Below, in pieces: positions 1 to 12,080 of a stretch of 64,000 nt of DNA (the first letter of the stretch is position 1; every line of letters begins with the position of its first letter). A model generated the notes under the pieces. That model worked only from the letters and a program-made list of their open reading frames with translations. It was not told the DNA's origin and did no database searches. The translations under genes were made by a program, and so were the position numbers. Source of the stretch: Jacaranda mimosifolia (Eukaryota > Streptophyta > Magnoliopsida > Lamiales > Bignoniaceae); assembly GCA_018894105.1 (NCBI GenBank), contig CM032122.1, positions 39,339,404 through 39,403,403 on the forward strand, read 5' to 3'.

Positions 1-1667
1 ACCAAGTTTCAATCAGATAAGTTGTAAAAGCAGAATGAAGCTACTCTTTTGAGAAAGAGACAACAGAAGCAGAATCAGCACAGAGATGAACCAGAAAGAG
101 AAGCAACAGTCAGTCAATACTTGATTTGACACAGTACCAAACCCAGAAAAGAGGAGCACATACACAGTACCAAAACAGAGATCTGCCCATGTAAACAAAA
201 GTAAATACAGCAAGTTGGATCAGCCAAGAATTGTACCCTGATAACTGTTCACAACAAATAGAATAGGATAAAAGTAAATAAGAAAGTTCAGCCTCATTGC
301 CCCTCCAGAACATTTCTGCTTCTAGGCAGCATGTGTTGTTTTATCTAGAAAACTTTCGCTAACAGCATAAAAATTCTTTTTGTTTCTGATATTGGGTCGT
401 GCCCCAGCACGGTAAATCAATTACATGCCAGTATGCATTTTTACATCTAAAGGTTGGTAAACACATGGTTTTGGCTATGATGCTGGAGGTAGCACAAGTA
501 TTGATTTTATATAGAACATATTAGATGCTTCAAATGCAGAAGCGGGAGAGGTATAGATGGGATGGAGACCAGGTTTTAATGCAAAGGCTGCTGCTAGTGG
601 TGGACTGGTGGGGGGATTGAAAAAGAAAGCTTCAGAGGGCCAGCAGAGAGAAATTTTTTAATATGATCACTTACCTAAAGGTTGAATTCACCTGCTAAAT
701 CATGAGTAAGATGTAGAACATTAATATCAAAAACCATACCAAGGTCTTGAAATTGAGAAATACCACCAAAGCTCGTAAATCTGAATTTTGCTTCATAGAG
801 AAAATGATGGAAACTTTTAGTGGCCCTTGAAAAACATGTACACAAATCTTATGCAGTCAAGTTACGATTACTAAGGTGGATCAATGTTATCACTAACATA
901 TTTTGAGTAAAAATGAGCATATTTTAGAGTTGGCAAGTATAGTGATCGTTCACAAACAAACGGACGGAAGAACCATTTGAGATGGTTTCGACAAAATTCA
1001 GCTGGGGCATCTGCTAAATGCATCTACCAGGAATATTCTTAGAACTAATGTTTATGGTGAAATTTGAGGACAATGCAACTTAAACAACTTAGATGATGTA
1101 ATCCAAGAGGTCATGCTTTTGAACAGAAGTACAGAGGTGGCCCTTCGTGTGACGATTCAATAACTTTGCCAATGCACAGAAGGGTAAAGCCTTTGATAGA
1201 TAGAGTCGCTCACATCTACTCAGCACAACATGTGATATATGGTATTGCAATAGTTGTAGAGTTATTTTTGGATTCTAATGCTCATATCATAGCTGTTGAA
1301 GTAAATTAAATCTCAAATTGCCCCTTGAATCATGGAAATCTTCATTTATCGAACATAACATTTTGTGCGTCCTTATATCCAAAAAGCAAATTGAGTTATC
1401 CAAACAAAGCATGATATAAATTAGGGTACGTACACACACAATGTCAGGATATGTATCTTGGGACATGTCAAGATAGAAAACATTATAGGCATTAATTGCA
1501 CAAAATCTGATGCATACTGCTGCCCTGGAGAACCCTAAAAAATGATGCAACTGTCATATGCAGGCACATTTCATAGTTTTTATCTTGATTTTTAGAGGTT
1601 TAGGATTTAGGACAGGATAACGTTTGCTTTCTCTCAGTTCACAGGGAGAAAGCGAGAGATTTCTTAC
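1..1667. other. No confident gene; left flank or downstream intron of the coiled-coil gene
   Basis: I could not place a confident coding exon here. The coiled-coil gene to the right must continue on the minus strand, because its exon at 1832-1668 ends in a good GT donor. Expected downstream family exons (a conserved LQLETLLAEKARL-like coiled coil) are not recognisable in any minus frame. A minus-strand stretch at about 490-620 can be read as a proline-rich tail (NPPTSPPLAAAFALKPG..., ending in a TAG stop) after a pyrimidine-rich AG at about 620. It could be an alternative terminal exon, but support is weak. Confidence 0.4.
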
Positions 1668-4405
1668 CAAATCATCATCTTGTAAGTTGTCTCCCTTTTC
1701 ACGGCTCTCCCTAAGGATTCTATTTTCTTCTTCCAGCTGACTACATCGCTCCTTTGCAAAAGCCAGGTCAGCCTTGACTGTCTTCAGCTCTCGCAGAAGG
1801 AGTTTTGCTTTTGCTGCCATTGCCATTGCAACCTGAGATATAGAAATGAAGAGTTACCATGCATCTCGCAAATGTGACCACCAATATAATGTCATAACAT
1901 TGAAAAATGCAGCTATTTTTAAGATCATATCTAATGAAAGTTATGATGCTTTCCCTACCAACAGCGTCTTCTCACTTGGTTATGCTACCATCAAAATAAT
2001 AGTTTGGTGAGGCCTCACAAACATACGAAAAATTGTATCCCTGTATATGCACTGACAGCAGCTTATCTCTCATTTATAAATGTCAAAAGAGAGCGATAGA
2101 AGTAGGAGCACCTTGACAGACAACAAGACAGATCGGAAGGGGGAAAAATGAAAACGAAAAAAGAGAAAGAAAGGAAAAAGACACAAGGACAAGAATGTGC
2201 AACCATCATTATATACTTGCCTACAAGTATAATGCACAGCTAAGAGGTGCATGCTCAAAAATCCTCTTAGCATATAATCCAGACTAACAATAAGGACAAA
2301 GAGGCGCTGGATGATTATAGGATTGCATCAAAATATTGCTCCACCCATAGCAACATAATTGTTATAAGCCCAAAATGGATATTTCAGTTAAAGTTTTCTT
2401 GCACTAAGGAAGCTCTTTGGGGACTTGACACGTTTTGTGTACAAATTTTTTCTTGATCTATTGAACACTGCCATGCAATGTCTAATTCATTATAAAGTAA
2501 AACCAACTTAAATACATCAGTAGATTATCATTTTATCCTTCCTTGAGTCCGTAAAGTTAAGAGTATACCTTTGATGTCCGGAAACACTTAACATCAACAA
2601 CAAGCCACTACACAATTGCCATAATCGAACTGTACATTTGAATATTACTGCCGACTGTATAACTAGAATGGATGACCAATACATACTACCTTATGAAATG
2701 ATCCAGAGTTAGCATTTCAATGATGGCACAAAAGTTCAATACACTGTTTTCTTTTTTTTCCCTTTAACTGATATGGCCATAGAAAGACAAGAGATAAATC
2801 ACCAAGTGCAGAATTATTTCGCTGTAATATTAGTGCAACATAGTTGCCACCTTACGTCGCGAGATGCCTTCAGTTGCATTTCTAAATCACTTTGTGTCTG
2901 AGACTGAGGCTGCATACGAGTCTGCATTATAGGTTGTTGTCTCAAGCCACCAAGATTGGAAGCCTGGTTTTGAGGTATAGAGCTACTATTCTTTTTCCTT
3001 ATTTGGATCTTACGAGTTTCTTGAATTATGTCTGCAGTACGGTTCTCCACCTTGGTGATACCCTCCTGCAAATGGGGCACAACAACAAGCAATATGTTTG
3101 GATGACTTAGAAAGTAGAGAAAGTTTAGAGACGAAAAAGAAAGAGTTGATGAGTGACACAGATGGTCCTGCCCCTGTAGGTTGTCACTCTTCACCTCGTA
3201 AGCAGTGTATTCCTGTAGCTTTATAAATATTCAGGCTTATATCATGAGCACTCAAGTCCGAAGGACTCAGCAGCAGCAGATGATGCTATCTGACTAAAAG
3301 TTACCTATGATGACTATCTGCCATGAAGATCTCCACCAAGAAACATAACTACATTTAAAAGGTTCAAAACAGCTGACCCCTACCTCAAGAGCATTACTAA
3401 TGGTGCCACCAATTTGATTTAGGGATGATGTAATCACACCTAATCCCTTCTGCAAGGAAGAGCTCTCCGTCTTTTGCTGGTTTTTTGAAGAGTTGTATGT
3501 GTTATGGTACTGCAATGAAAGACGAGAAACAGTAATAAGTTAAATCATTGTTTGGCACCTTCAATGCATTAAACAGGTATTGCTTACCACATGGTTGAAA
3601 ACAAATACAAAAGAAAATAGGAATTTAGAGAATTTAGAGAATTTAAAGCATTAAAATAAAGATAACAACCTGATTAAAAATAGAACATTTAGGCTAGCTT
3701 GGATGTTAGGTATTAGGTAGGAAGGCGCAAAGGAAAAGCAAAGTTTCTGAAACATAAAGCACAAAGTTATCATTTGAAGGGAGAAAATAATTTTCCATGA
3801 TGTTTCCCTCACTAAAATCCAAGAAACAAATTTAGGGTCATAGAGCTAACAGCAAAGAAGTAGCCGATCAGACTGTCTGTTCCAAGAGTAAAATTGAATT
3901 TTTTTCCCAAGATCTGAAGTATCACAATAAAAGGTCATACAACAGTAATAGTTAGCAATTCCCATGAAACGGGGATGCATTTAGTAATTATCAACCTGGT
4001 CAAACTGCTGCAAGCAATTTTTGATTCAACAGCTTCTCACCTGAACTTTATTGGCTCTCTCAGATGTATGAAGTGTTGGCCCTTCTGGCATTTTTTGTGG
4101 TTGAGCTTCATTATCATCATCAATAATTGCTTTAGCTTTTCGAGCCAGCGCCCCCCAGAATCCTTGATTGGATTCGTTCATGTTCTTCTTTGGTGCAGAT
4201 TCATACAGGGATGGATCCTATATTACACAAAGACTATATTATTAATCTATTACAACTATGCAGGATGACATAGAAGACCCGCACACTCTGTGTCCATCAG
4301 AAACAGCGAAAGGATCTCATCACATACATATCGAACACAACAGAGTCCACATTATTTCCAGTAATTAACGAGAATAGTTTAATTAAAATTAAAGTGCAAA
4401 ATCAA

Positions 4406-4450
<45 letters not shown>

Positions 4451-5860
4451 TCCTCTAATTCTGAAATCACAATAGTACTCAAGTACGATGTGGATAAAGT
4501 CCATTTATCACTTAAAAATATGCATAGGAAGAGCAATCATATATTGAATTTGTTCACAAGCACACACACATATATATTGATGTAGTCAGAGATAGACAGA
4601 CAGATGCATAAATGTATAGAGAGAGCATCCATGTAAACAACCAATGGAAGAAACGGGTGGGGTTCAGTTTCAGGAAAGTGTGGGTGCGCAAAAGACTGGG
4701 GTGGGGTGGGGTGGCGGGTCAAAGACCACACACTCAAATCAAAGCATTCACTTAAGATCATTTATGGCTCTACTGTGGTTGCATTAGACGAAACCATCAG
4801 CTTGTGTTCACAGCAACAAGTCAGGAAATGTGATGGTCTAAAGCAAACAAGATATTCTTTCCATTTTAAAGTTGATAGGATTCAATGATTCATTCAGGTA
4901 AATCAACTAGACAATTTTTCATTTTTTCATTTCATTTTAATGGTAAAAATGGAAAAGTATCCATTCACTTCTCAATGCAAGAAAAGTTTAAACTAAAATA
5001 GCATTTTCAGAATATAAAATCAGCTTGGGTTAATCAATTCCCATATTTCACCTCCCACCATCTTTCTCTTCAGTTGAGAGCGATTTCAGAAGTGGATCAA
5101 TTATCACGAATATGTAATTTGCCTAACTAATGCACCATTCATCCAATTGGCATTTACACACACTACAAGTAAGCATATACTAATGGCAACAACTATGTCC
5201 AATCACCCCACTTGAATGACACCCTAAACCAATATTTAGCTTTTCTATAGTAACTGTAATTTCCAATTTTCACTTCTCCCTCTCTCCTTCAATCCCTCTC
5301 TGATCTGTCTGTGGTGAGGCAAAGACACCACTTATAACTCCCCTTTTCAGATAACAACTACCGCAACAGTATCAAGAAGGAAGCACAACTCTGCTTACGG
5401 TAAGATACAAGTTTCACATTTCACAATGTATGACTGATCATAAGCCATTACAAATAGAAGCACAATGGGTAAGGAAGTAAAAACCATCATTTGTTTATGC
5501 TTATCAAAACCACCACAATGTCAAGCTTAATAGAACAATTCAATTAAACAAAAATCAAATATGGCAGCAGAACAGAAATTCGCCAAAACCCAACAGAATT
5601 TGACTTCAAAGTAAACAGAAAAGCTGAAGTTACACCTTAGCAGAGGAAAAAGAGGAATCACGCGGAGAAGAGAGATCGGACTGTTCGTAGGCTGAGGACA
5701 GCGACGAATCCCTGTACGCCGCCGAAGCTCTGATGGCTTTGGTGGCGAGCGAGGAGGCGGACGACGCCGACGAACTGCCATCTGGCGGAGGGGCCAAATC
5801 GTAATTGTAGGAGTAGGGACTGTTAGTCTTCTCTAGTTGCTGCCTCCTCCGGTAGGCCAT
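1668..5860 (-). CDS. Plant-specific coiled-coil protein of unknown function (3' part missing)
   Basis: Five exons read cleanly on the minus strand: 5860-5636, 4217-4041, 3509-3384, 3065-2856 and 1832-1668, all joining in phase 0 for about 301 residues. The start is MAYRRRQQ at 5860, followed by a Ser/Ala-rich segment ([21 protein letters not shown]). Next come [18 protein letters not shown], then [21 protein letters not shown] and [19 protein letters not shown], and finally a coiled coil ([19 protein letters not shown] followed by [18 protein letters not shown]). This domain order matches a conserved plant family often labelled uncharacterised or tropomyosin-like. No catalytic motif is visible and the function is unknown. 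The family normally continues past the last exon seen here, so the gene probably runs off the left edge or uses an unrecognised terminal exon. Confidence 0.8.
4407..4450. repeat. TA/GA microsatellite
   Basis: An (AT)n run switches directly to a (GA)n run inside intron 1 of the coiled-coil gene. It is a simple sequence repeat, likely length-polymorphic. Confidence 0.9.
4694..4718. repeat. GGGGT tandem run, possible G-quadruplex
   Basis: Repeated GGGGT units (about three and a half) followed by GGCGGG on the plus strand, inside intron 1 of the minus-strand coiled-coil gene. Four or more G-runs separated by single bases meet the usual G-quadruplex pattern. Confidence 0.6.
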
Positions 5861-6735
5861 TAATGGAAACGAATTCTCTCCTTGTTTTTCTTCTTTCGGT
5901 GTAAATTCTCAGTCGGGGTGTTTGGAAACAGATAAAAAGGAGGGAAATTGATTTTCTCTTTTCGTTTTCCTTCGCCCTTTCCCAATTCCCACCAACACCG
6001 GTTTAGATTCTCTATTTTAATTTATATTTTATTTTATAGATATATCATATGTATATTAAATATTTTTTTTATAAAAATAATTAATTGAGAATTAAATAAA
6101 CTTAACATATATAAATCAAGTTAAAATATAAGATAAAACGCGAAGTGAAACAGAAAATTCAAAGTGCACCAAACTATCATTGTATTTCTTTCTCTTGAAT
6201 TTGCTTTAATTATCATATATAGATTTAGCACACACTTTATTAATATGGTGTTACGAAATTGAAATATGTTGAGTTACTCAATCTAAGTATCAACATAAAT
6301 ATGCAGATACATAGATTTAGTTTAGCAGTATTGTCCTCACAAATATAAATATAAAATATATGGCTCAAAATTTAATGAATTTTATGTTTGTAAATAAAAA
6401 GCATCAATATTAATATGAGCTAACTTATTGAAACTGTTTATTTTATCAAGGAAGTTTAATTTTGCAAAGAATTGTATTTCAGCTAAAGGTGTGTATAAAT
6501 TCAATTAACATTTGCTCGCTCAAATTGAAGGGATGGGGAATTCACTTCCATTGTGAGTTTATGAGATGTGAGCTGTTGTCGCCCCTTTTTAGAATAAATC
6601 ACTATAACATTGAAATAATACATACTATATTCTCAGAAAAAGTTCGAATAACCTTTAAATATGATCTAATTCTAAGAAAATATTCCGTTCCATTACATAA
6701 GTATCATAGTCCTTTTTGTAAGAGTATTAAATTAA
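5861..6735. other. Upstream region of the coiled-coil gene; AT-rich
   Basis: The first 140 bases hold the presumed 5' UTR and promoter of the minus-strand gene (pyrimidine-rich on its sense strand). Beyond about 6010 the sequence is very AT-rich, and I see no gene or repeat I can name. Confidence 0.5.
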
Positions 6736-7122
6736 GAGGGTGTTTGGATGAGCTTATAAGCTTTTTAAAATATCTTATAAGATGTTTAAGAACTTATAAG
6801 TTGATAAAAAGTGTTTGGTAAATTTTTAAAAAAAAAAGCTTATAAGATCCTAAAATAAGATGTTAGGCGCTTGTAAGCTTTTTTTAAAAAAGTAAGAATA
6901 TCCTAACTTATTTCTAAAATTTTAATAAGCTCCTTCATTTTTAACCATTTTAATTACAAAATTGTCATTATTAACATCTTATATGTTGCAATATTTTATT
7001 TTATCCAAACACTTTAACGACTTATTTTAAAAATAAGATCTAACATTTTATAAGCTCCAAAAGTATCTTATAAAATATAGGAACTTATAAAATATTTTAA
7101 ATAAGTTTAGCCAAACACCCTC
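6736..7122. mobile_element. MITE, Tourist/PIF-Harbinger-like, copy 1
   Basis: The termini are inverted: GAGGGTGTTTGG at the left and CCAAACACCCTC at the right, flanked on both sides by TAA. The interior is AT-rich with many CTTATAAG-type motifs and no ORF. A 3-bp TAA target duplication with no coding capacity fits a Tourist-like MITE moved by PIF/Harbinger transposase. A second copy of the same length lies at 14512-14898. Confidence 0.8.
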
Positions 7123-7539
7123 TAAGTTAAATCATTACATATTAGTCATCTCTCGAATATAGCCTCAGTTAAATTGCAAAATATTGTAGCCAATTCTCCT
7201 TTCCTTTTCACATTTTTCCTTGCTTTTAGAGTTTGAATGTAGGGAGAAATTATTGGAGAGTGTGTCATGGCTGAAATTTAGGAAATTTAGCTGACAAATT
7301 AATTAGGAAACATTTTCACAATTGTTTTTCAACCTCATGTGTATATGTATTTGATAATTAATTAAAGCATGACGATATTAGAAATAAAAAATATAAAAGA
7401 GTATACCTGTGGATGGTAAAATGTTACAAAAGAAGTTCAATTGATCATATATAACTTCCAAAAATTATTTATTTCTTAAATATTGCCTATTATTATTTAA
7501 AAATAAAAAAAAATATATAATTGATGAAGGTTTGATCCG

Positions 7540-8215
7540 TTGTGTATTGGTCCAACTAGGAGACTGGATGAAAATCAACCTCTCTGGTCGATTTGCTTGT
7601 TCTGGTGGCCTGAATCCTGCAATTATCAGCAAACGTTAGGTTAGTCGAGAAGCCCTCAGCTTAGGCCCTCAATGCTCAAGTCAATGTGGGTCGACTAGAT
7701 TATAAGAGCAGCAGAGTATGGGCTTTTTGTATATATGAAAGCATACATTTAGAAGGTTGGAATTAGGGTATTTATAGCCTTCTCCATATTGAGATTTGTC
7801 TTTGATGCCCCTAATGAGTAGGGAGGGCATTTGTCCTTGCATGAGGGGCAATTGGTCAACTCCTCTCCTTCTGCCACTCCAGGTGGCTATCTTTCTAGGC
7901 TTTAAGGCAAAGGGGTACACTGTTGAAGCGCCTGCTGCGTCAGACGGTGGGGGGGGGGCATGTGCCATTAATACGGAGGCATGCCGCCCGTTAGTGCATT
8001 TAATGCGGCAGCATAGTATTGTACTGTATCGACTTCTATGGTCGAGATGGTCGACCAAACATCGTTCTGGAAAACAGGTTAGAGGCACGGGTCGAAAAAA
8101 AGGTCGATCGAGGTCAATTGCGCCTATGGGCCTCGGATGTAAGACTGAGCTTGGCGCTGCATCTCTGTGCCAACTTGGTTTGGGCTGAGCTACTTGGGCC
8201 ACCCTATATCAATAA
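7540..8215. mobile_element. Degenerate LTR-like element (solo LTR or TRIM), copy 1
   Basis: A GC-richer block in AT-rich surroundings, without a credible gene. It shares a series of short blocks, in the same order, with 54250-54965: a GAGAAGCCCTCAGC-like start, a GGGTATTTATAG TATA-like motif, a GCATTTAATGCGGCAG block, and an ending on ATATCAATAATG. This looks like diverged copies of one LTR-type sequence. Exact ends and target duplications could not be fixed. ORFs of 173 and 130 residues on opposite strands here have no family features and I treat them as chance. Confidence 0.5.
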
Positions 8216-8929
8216 TGCAGAGGTTGTTATGAATATCTAACATATTTCTTAAAATTCATACAAGTATTTCATAGTTCTTTGATTCCAATATCATCATAAA
8301 ATAAAATTTTCTTTTTCCATTTATCACTATGGATAAATTAAATGTGAAATAAAGTTCAGACAAGGCTAAAAGAACTAAAATATTTACTGTAGAACCCATA
8401 TGTTTTAGAGAAAAAATAGCCAGAAGTAATATAACATATATATTAAAATCAATACTTTGATAATTTACAAAACTTTTCAATTTATTCATTTTTTTTTTTG
8501 TCTTTTATAATTTAGTTAAAAAAAAATTATTCTCTCAACTATAAATTCCATTTAGGACATACTTTTTTTTTTTTTTTTTCCAAATATTTTTATGAAATTT
8601 CGATGATATATGAGGCAGCAATATAAGTCTGAGTCTTGCTATAAAAAACCATAAGCTAAGTGTGACCAAAGAAAATATACAATTATTTGATCTAATTTTG
8701 AAACCGACAATGATATTTAAACTGTAAATCTTATCTTATGAACTTAATAAAATTATTAGTCGCCTCAACTCATTAATATTACATGTCATTAATTTTCAGT
8801 TCATGCACAAAAAACCCTCAAACATAAGCATTTGGGCCCGAAAAAACTTATAGCCCAATTCAATTGAACATCCTAAGCCCAAAAACTTATAGACCGATTC
8901 AATGATATATTCACCATGAATAAATTAGG
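8216..8929. other. AT-rich intergenic, nothing recognised
   Basis: Very AT-rich, including a poly-T run near 8563. No ORF with family features, hairpin or terminal repeat was seen. Confidence 0.5.
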
Positions 8930-9246
8930 GTAATGTTTGGTTATGTTTTTTTGTGTGATTTTTGTGTGTGTTTATTATGTATTTTGAGAGAATAAATTAT
9001 TAAAAAATGTGAAAGTTATTTTTTGGTATGTTTGCTTATATTTTGCGGGAGATATTTTTTACTATAACAGTTAAATCAATATTTTTTTGTTGGGTTTTTT
9101 GGTTGAAAATGAAATTGAATGATTTTTTAATGTTAGAATAATAATAAAATATAATATATATATATATATATATGTATATACTGAAAATGTATGATTTGAA
9201 GGAAAAATGAGGATATATATGTTTAGTTATATTTTTCCAAAACAAT
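8930..9246. mobile_element. MITE family B, copy 1 (right end degraded)
   Basis: It begins with a GTTTGGTTATGTTTTT terminus and carries the internal order TATTTTGAGAGAATAAATTATT, TTATTTTTTGGTAT, TTTTTACTATAACAGTTAAAT, AATAATAATAAAATATA and a TA microsatellite. The same order occurs at 56438-56799 and 62856-63219. The right terminus here is reduced to TTTTTCCAAAACA, so this copy looks truncated. Confidence 0.7.
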
Positions 9247-11889
9247 TATAATAAATAATAACTTCAAATTTCATAGCAAATATAATCTTTTAAAATAATA
9301 AATAACAAAAATTATCAACTTTCAATCTGTAGTTTTATTCGTTGTAAACGCAATAAATTAATTATATATTATCCATAAATAAATTAATATAAAAAATAAT
9401 TATCAACTATAAATTTTTATTATAATAATTAGTTACGAGAGCATCTACTCTCTAAAGTTTCACGAGTTGTGCGACTCAACTGAACATTCTATCCCAAATA
9501 ACACATGAATAATACATCCCTATCTATACATCGATCCATATTTGAAAAAAATTAGTAATTAATTCAACTAAAAATCTTGCGAGTCGAGTCAACTCATCTC
9601 TCCTCCACTGCCTTTCACAGACAAGTTAAACAAATAAATCAACAAACACACTTGCCAGTTGCATCGAAAAGATACAGAACTACAAGAAAAAACTACAAGT
9701 CCCATTGTACTTTGAATCTCGATCCACACAAGGAACTGCACTTTTTTATTACTTCAAAACTCACAGAATCCCTCTACTTTCCACACAAGCACACACTAAT
9801 CACCCAATGTTTAAGGAGTTTAATAATGTCTTTGGCTCGACAAAACATGTGGTTTAGACACAAAACGAGGTGCATTAATCCTATGATTCGATTAGTCGAT
9901 TATTCTAATTAATCACCCAAATCTACTATTAGGACTGATCGTACTAATACTCATAACTACATAATGCGATGACCCAATAGCATAAGTCTCTCACATAATA
10001 TAGAAGGTCAGGAGTTCACGGCTGAACGGACTCTTGATGTGCGTGTACGTATGAAAAAAACTACACTACTTCAATTTATAATTTTGAATTGATTCATCGT
10101 CATAATATTTTTAAGAATTTTGAAAGTCTGACAATTGATACTGAATATATTACACTTGATTCACTATAATATGATCGATTGCCCGACATATGAATGTGGG
10201 AAGTGTTAGATTATTAAATTAAGGGTAGTCACCACCTGAATTAAGCCCATATCCAATGAAAAAAGCTCACGCATGCCAACAAACAGCCATAATTAATTAA
10301 TTGATTTAAGCTTCAAGTTCCAACACTATATATAGGCTACCACCCTAAGCCGGAGTTTATGAGATTAGGCAGTAGATTAGTAATATCCAAAACCCTAAAC
10401 ATGATCAAAGGCGCCTAGCTGTGGGCATTCTACATTGATTGGGTAAATTGTGATCATCAAAGGCCAATAAGACACCTAATTAAATATTAATCTCCTTCGA
10501 TTCTTCATGTTTCTCTTTCTAGTACGAATCTAAATAAAAATCACACTCGCTGTATGTACTGTATAATTGATATGACAAAAATATGACTAATTAAAGATAC
10601 ACTGATAAATTAGTCATTAATAAAATATACCATATAACAATGGATTTTAATCATATATGAGAATAATATCCATATAGCGATAATGGGTTAATTTGAACCT
10701 AAAACCCTAATTCCATCGGTATAAATATTCCCATCCAAGAATCCATACATTAGAGTTATTTTCCCAAATAGACGCATTTTATTTCATATTTTTCGAATAC
10801 AAAATCCCGAGAAAACCCTTGTGAGAAAATTGAAATGCATCAATAACAAATATCACATATATATATATATAGTAATATACAATATGATCAGAAAATTAAA
10901 TATTCAAAACTGTTTAATTTCATAACCAAAACCAGCGACATTTGCTTGGTTACCACCCAAAACTTTCTCAATATTCCTAACACCATACGACTCATTGTTG
11001 CTTCAATTACCTACGTACGAACTTATACTTTATCAGAAGAACTTCATAATTCCTGTTTTCACATAAACCTGCAGTGTTATCCGACAAAGATATAGCATTA
11101 TTGTTCAACTAAAAGAAGCCAATGGAGCGACAGCATGCAGCATCAATCACAGTAGAGCAAAGAGCTGTTTGCTGTGAGAAAAGCAGCTTTATTGCAGGGC
11201 GAGAAAGGAGTGTGACAACTCAGAATGAATATTGCAGAAAAGGAGGAAATTATGGAAGGACCCAAGGAAAGAATCCCAGCCAAATTTTGTTGGAAGGAGA
11301 GATCAAATTTCAAGGTAATTTCAAATCTATCTATCTCTGCCTGAAGATTTTTACTTAGGCATTGGTAGTATTGATTCTCCAAAGTTATTTGTTATATCTT
11401 CTTGCCTTTGATCAACTGTTTATAGACAACAGTGTAACCAGAAGTTTAGAAAGTATAAGAGTGAAATAGAACTTCTTTAGTATACATAATTAACTAATGG
11501 CTTATGTAATATATATTGACAAATAGGCAAAATGTATGTTAAATTGAGTCAAGAATTCTGGGATATATATATATATATATATATATATTACAAGTCTAAA
11601 TGAATCCCAAATATCGAGCGAAAAAAGAAACAATTGAAGTGGGGAGAAAATAGAGGAAAATCAAAATGTTTTGAATCCTAAACTCAAAACAGTCACATTT
11701 AAAAGGGATATATATTGAGGCCTAACTCTGCATTTCCTCTATATATACACTTTCAACTTCTAATTCGACTATAATATGTCTGAATATCTTCGATAAACTT
11801 GCAATCATAGTTGAAGTCGAATGCTAAAAATATTGGGTTAATTGTGAAATATATAGACAAATGAAACATAGGAAGAAAGAGTGAAGAAA
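9247..11889. other. Intergenic region downstream of MIR319
   Basis: No protein gene could be supported. ORFs of 111 (9577-9912) and 78-79 residues (11122-11382, both strands) lack family features. A SINE-like patch at about 9960-10060 ends in GGTCAGGAGTTCACGG, loosely like a pol III B box, but I cannot define its ends. A TA microsatellite sits at about 11564-11588. Confidence 0.5.
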
Positions 11890-12080
11890 TCAGTAAAAGG
11901 GAGCTCCCTTCAGTCCAAGCACAGAGAAGAATAGGATGGAATTTGACTCCCGAATCATTCGCACATTCGCAGTAGCACAAAAGCCTATATTTTCTACTGT
12001 GTTTGAGTGAATGAGTCGGCAGCAAATCCAAACCCTTCACCTATCCACGCGTGGACTGAAGAAAGCTCTCTCAAACCATT
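11890..12080 (-). ncRNA. MIR319: MIR319 microRNA precursor
   Basis: Read on the minus strand, the 3' arm at 11918-11898 contains TTGGACTGAAGGGAGCTCCC (plus one T), the canonical mature miR319. The 5' arm at 12070-12051 reads GAGAGCTTTCTTCAGTCCAC and pairs with it along its length, allowing G:U pairs. Between them are two further pairing blocks in nested order: GGTTTGGATTTGCTG with GTCAAATTCCATCC, and CCGACTCATTC with GCGAATGATTCGGG. This long, loop-proximal extra pairing typifies the MIR319/MIR159 foldback, which is cut loop-to-base. miR319 is known to target mRNAs of CIN-type TCP factors, controlling leaf growth and senescence. The pri-miRNA start and promoter should lie to the right of 12080. 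The family call is firm; transcription is inferred. Confidence 0.93.
11898..11918 (-). ncRNA. miR319: mature miR319 (3' arm)
   Basis: A 21-nt stretch on the minus strand beginning TTGGACTGAAGGGAGCTCCC, identical as read to the widespread plant miR319. It starts with U, as expected for AGO1 loading. Confidence 0.92.

Noticed and set aside
7681..8240. ORFs of 173, 130 and 73 residues
   Set aside because: They lie in a GC-richer LTR-like fragment, run on opposite strands and show no protein family features.
11122..11160. miR172-like ATGCAGCATCA motif
   Set aside because: Only the first part matches miR172; the rest differs and no pairing arm was found nearby.
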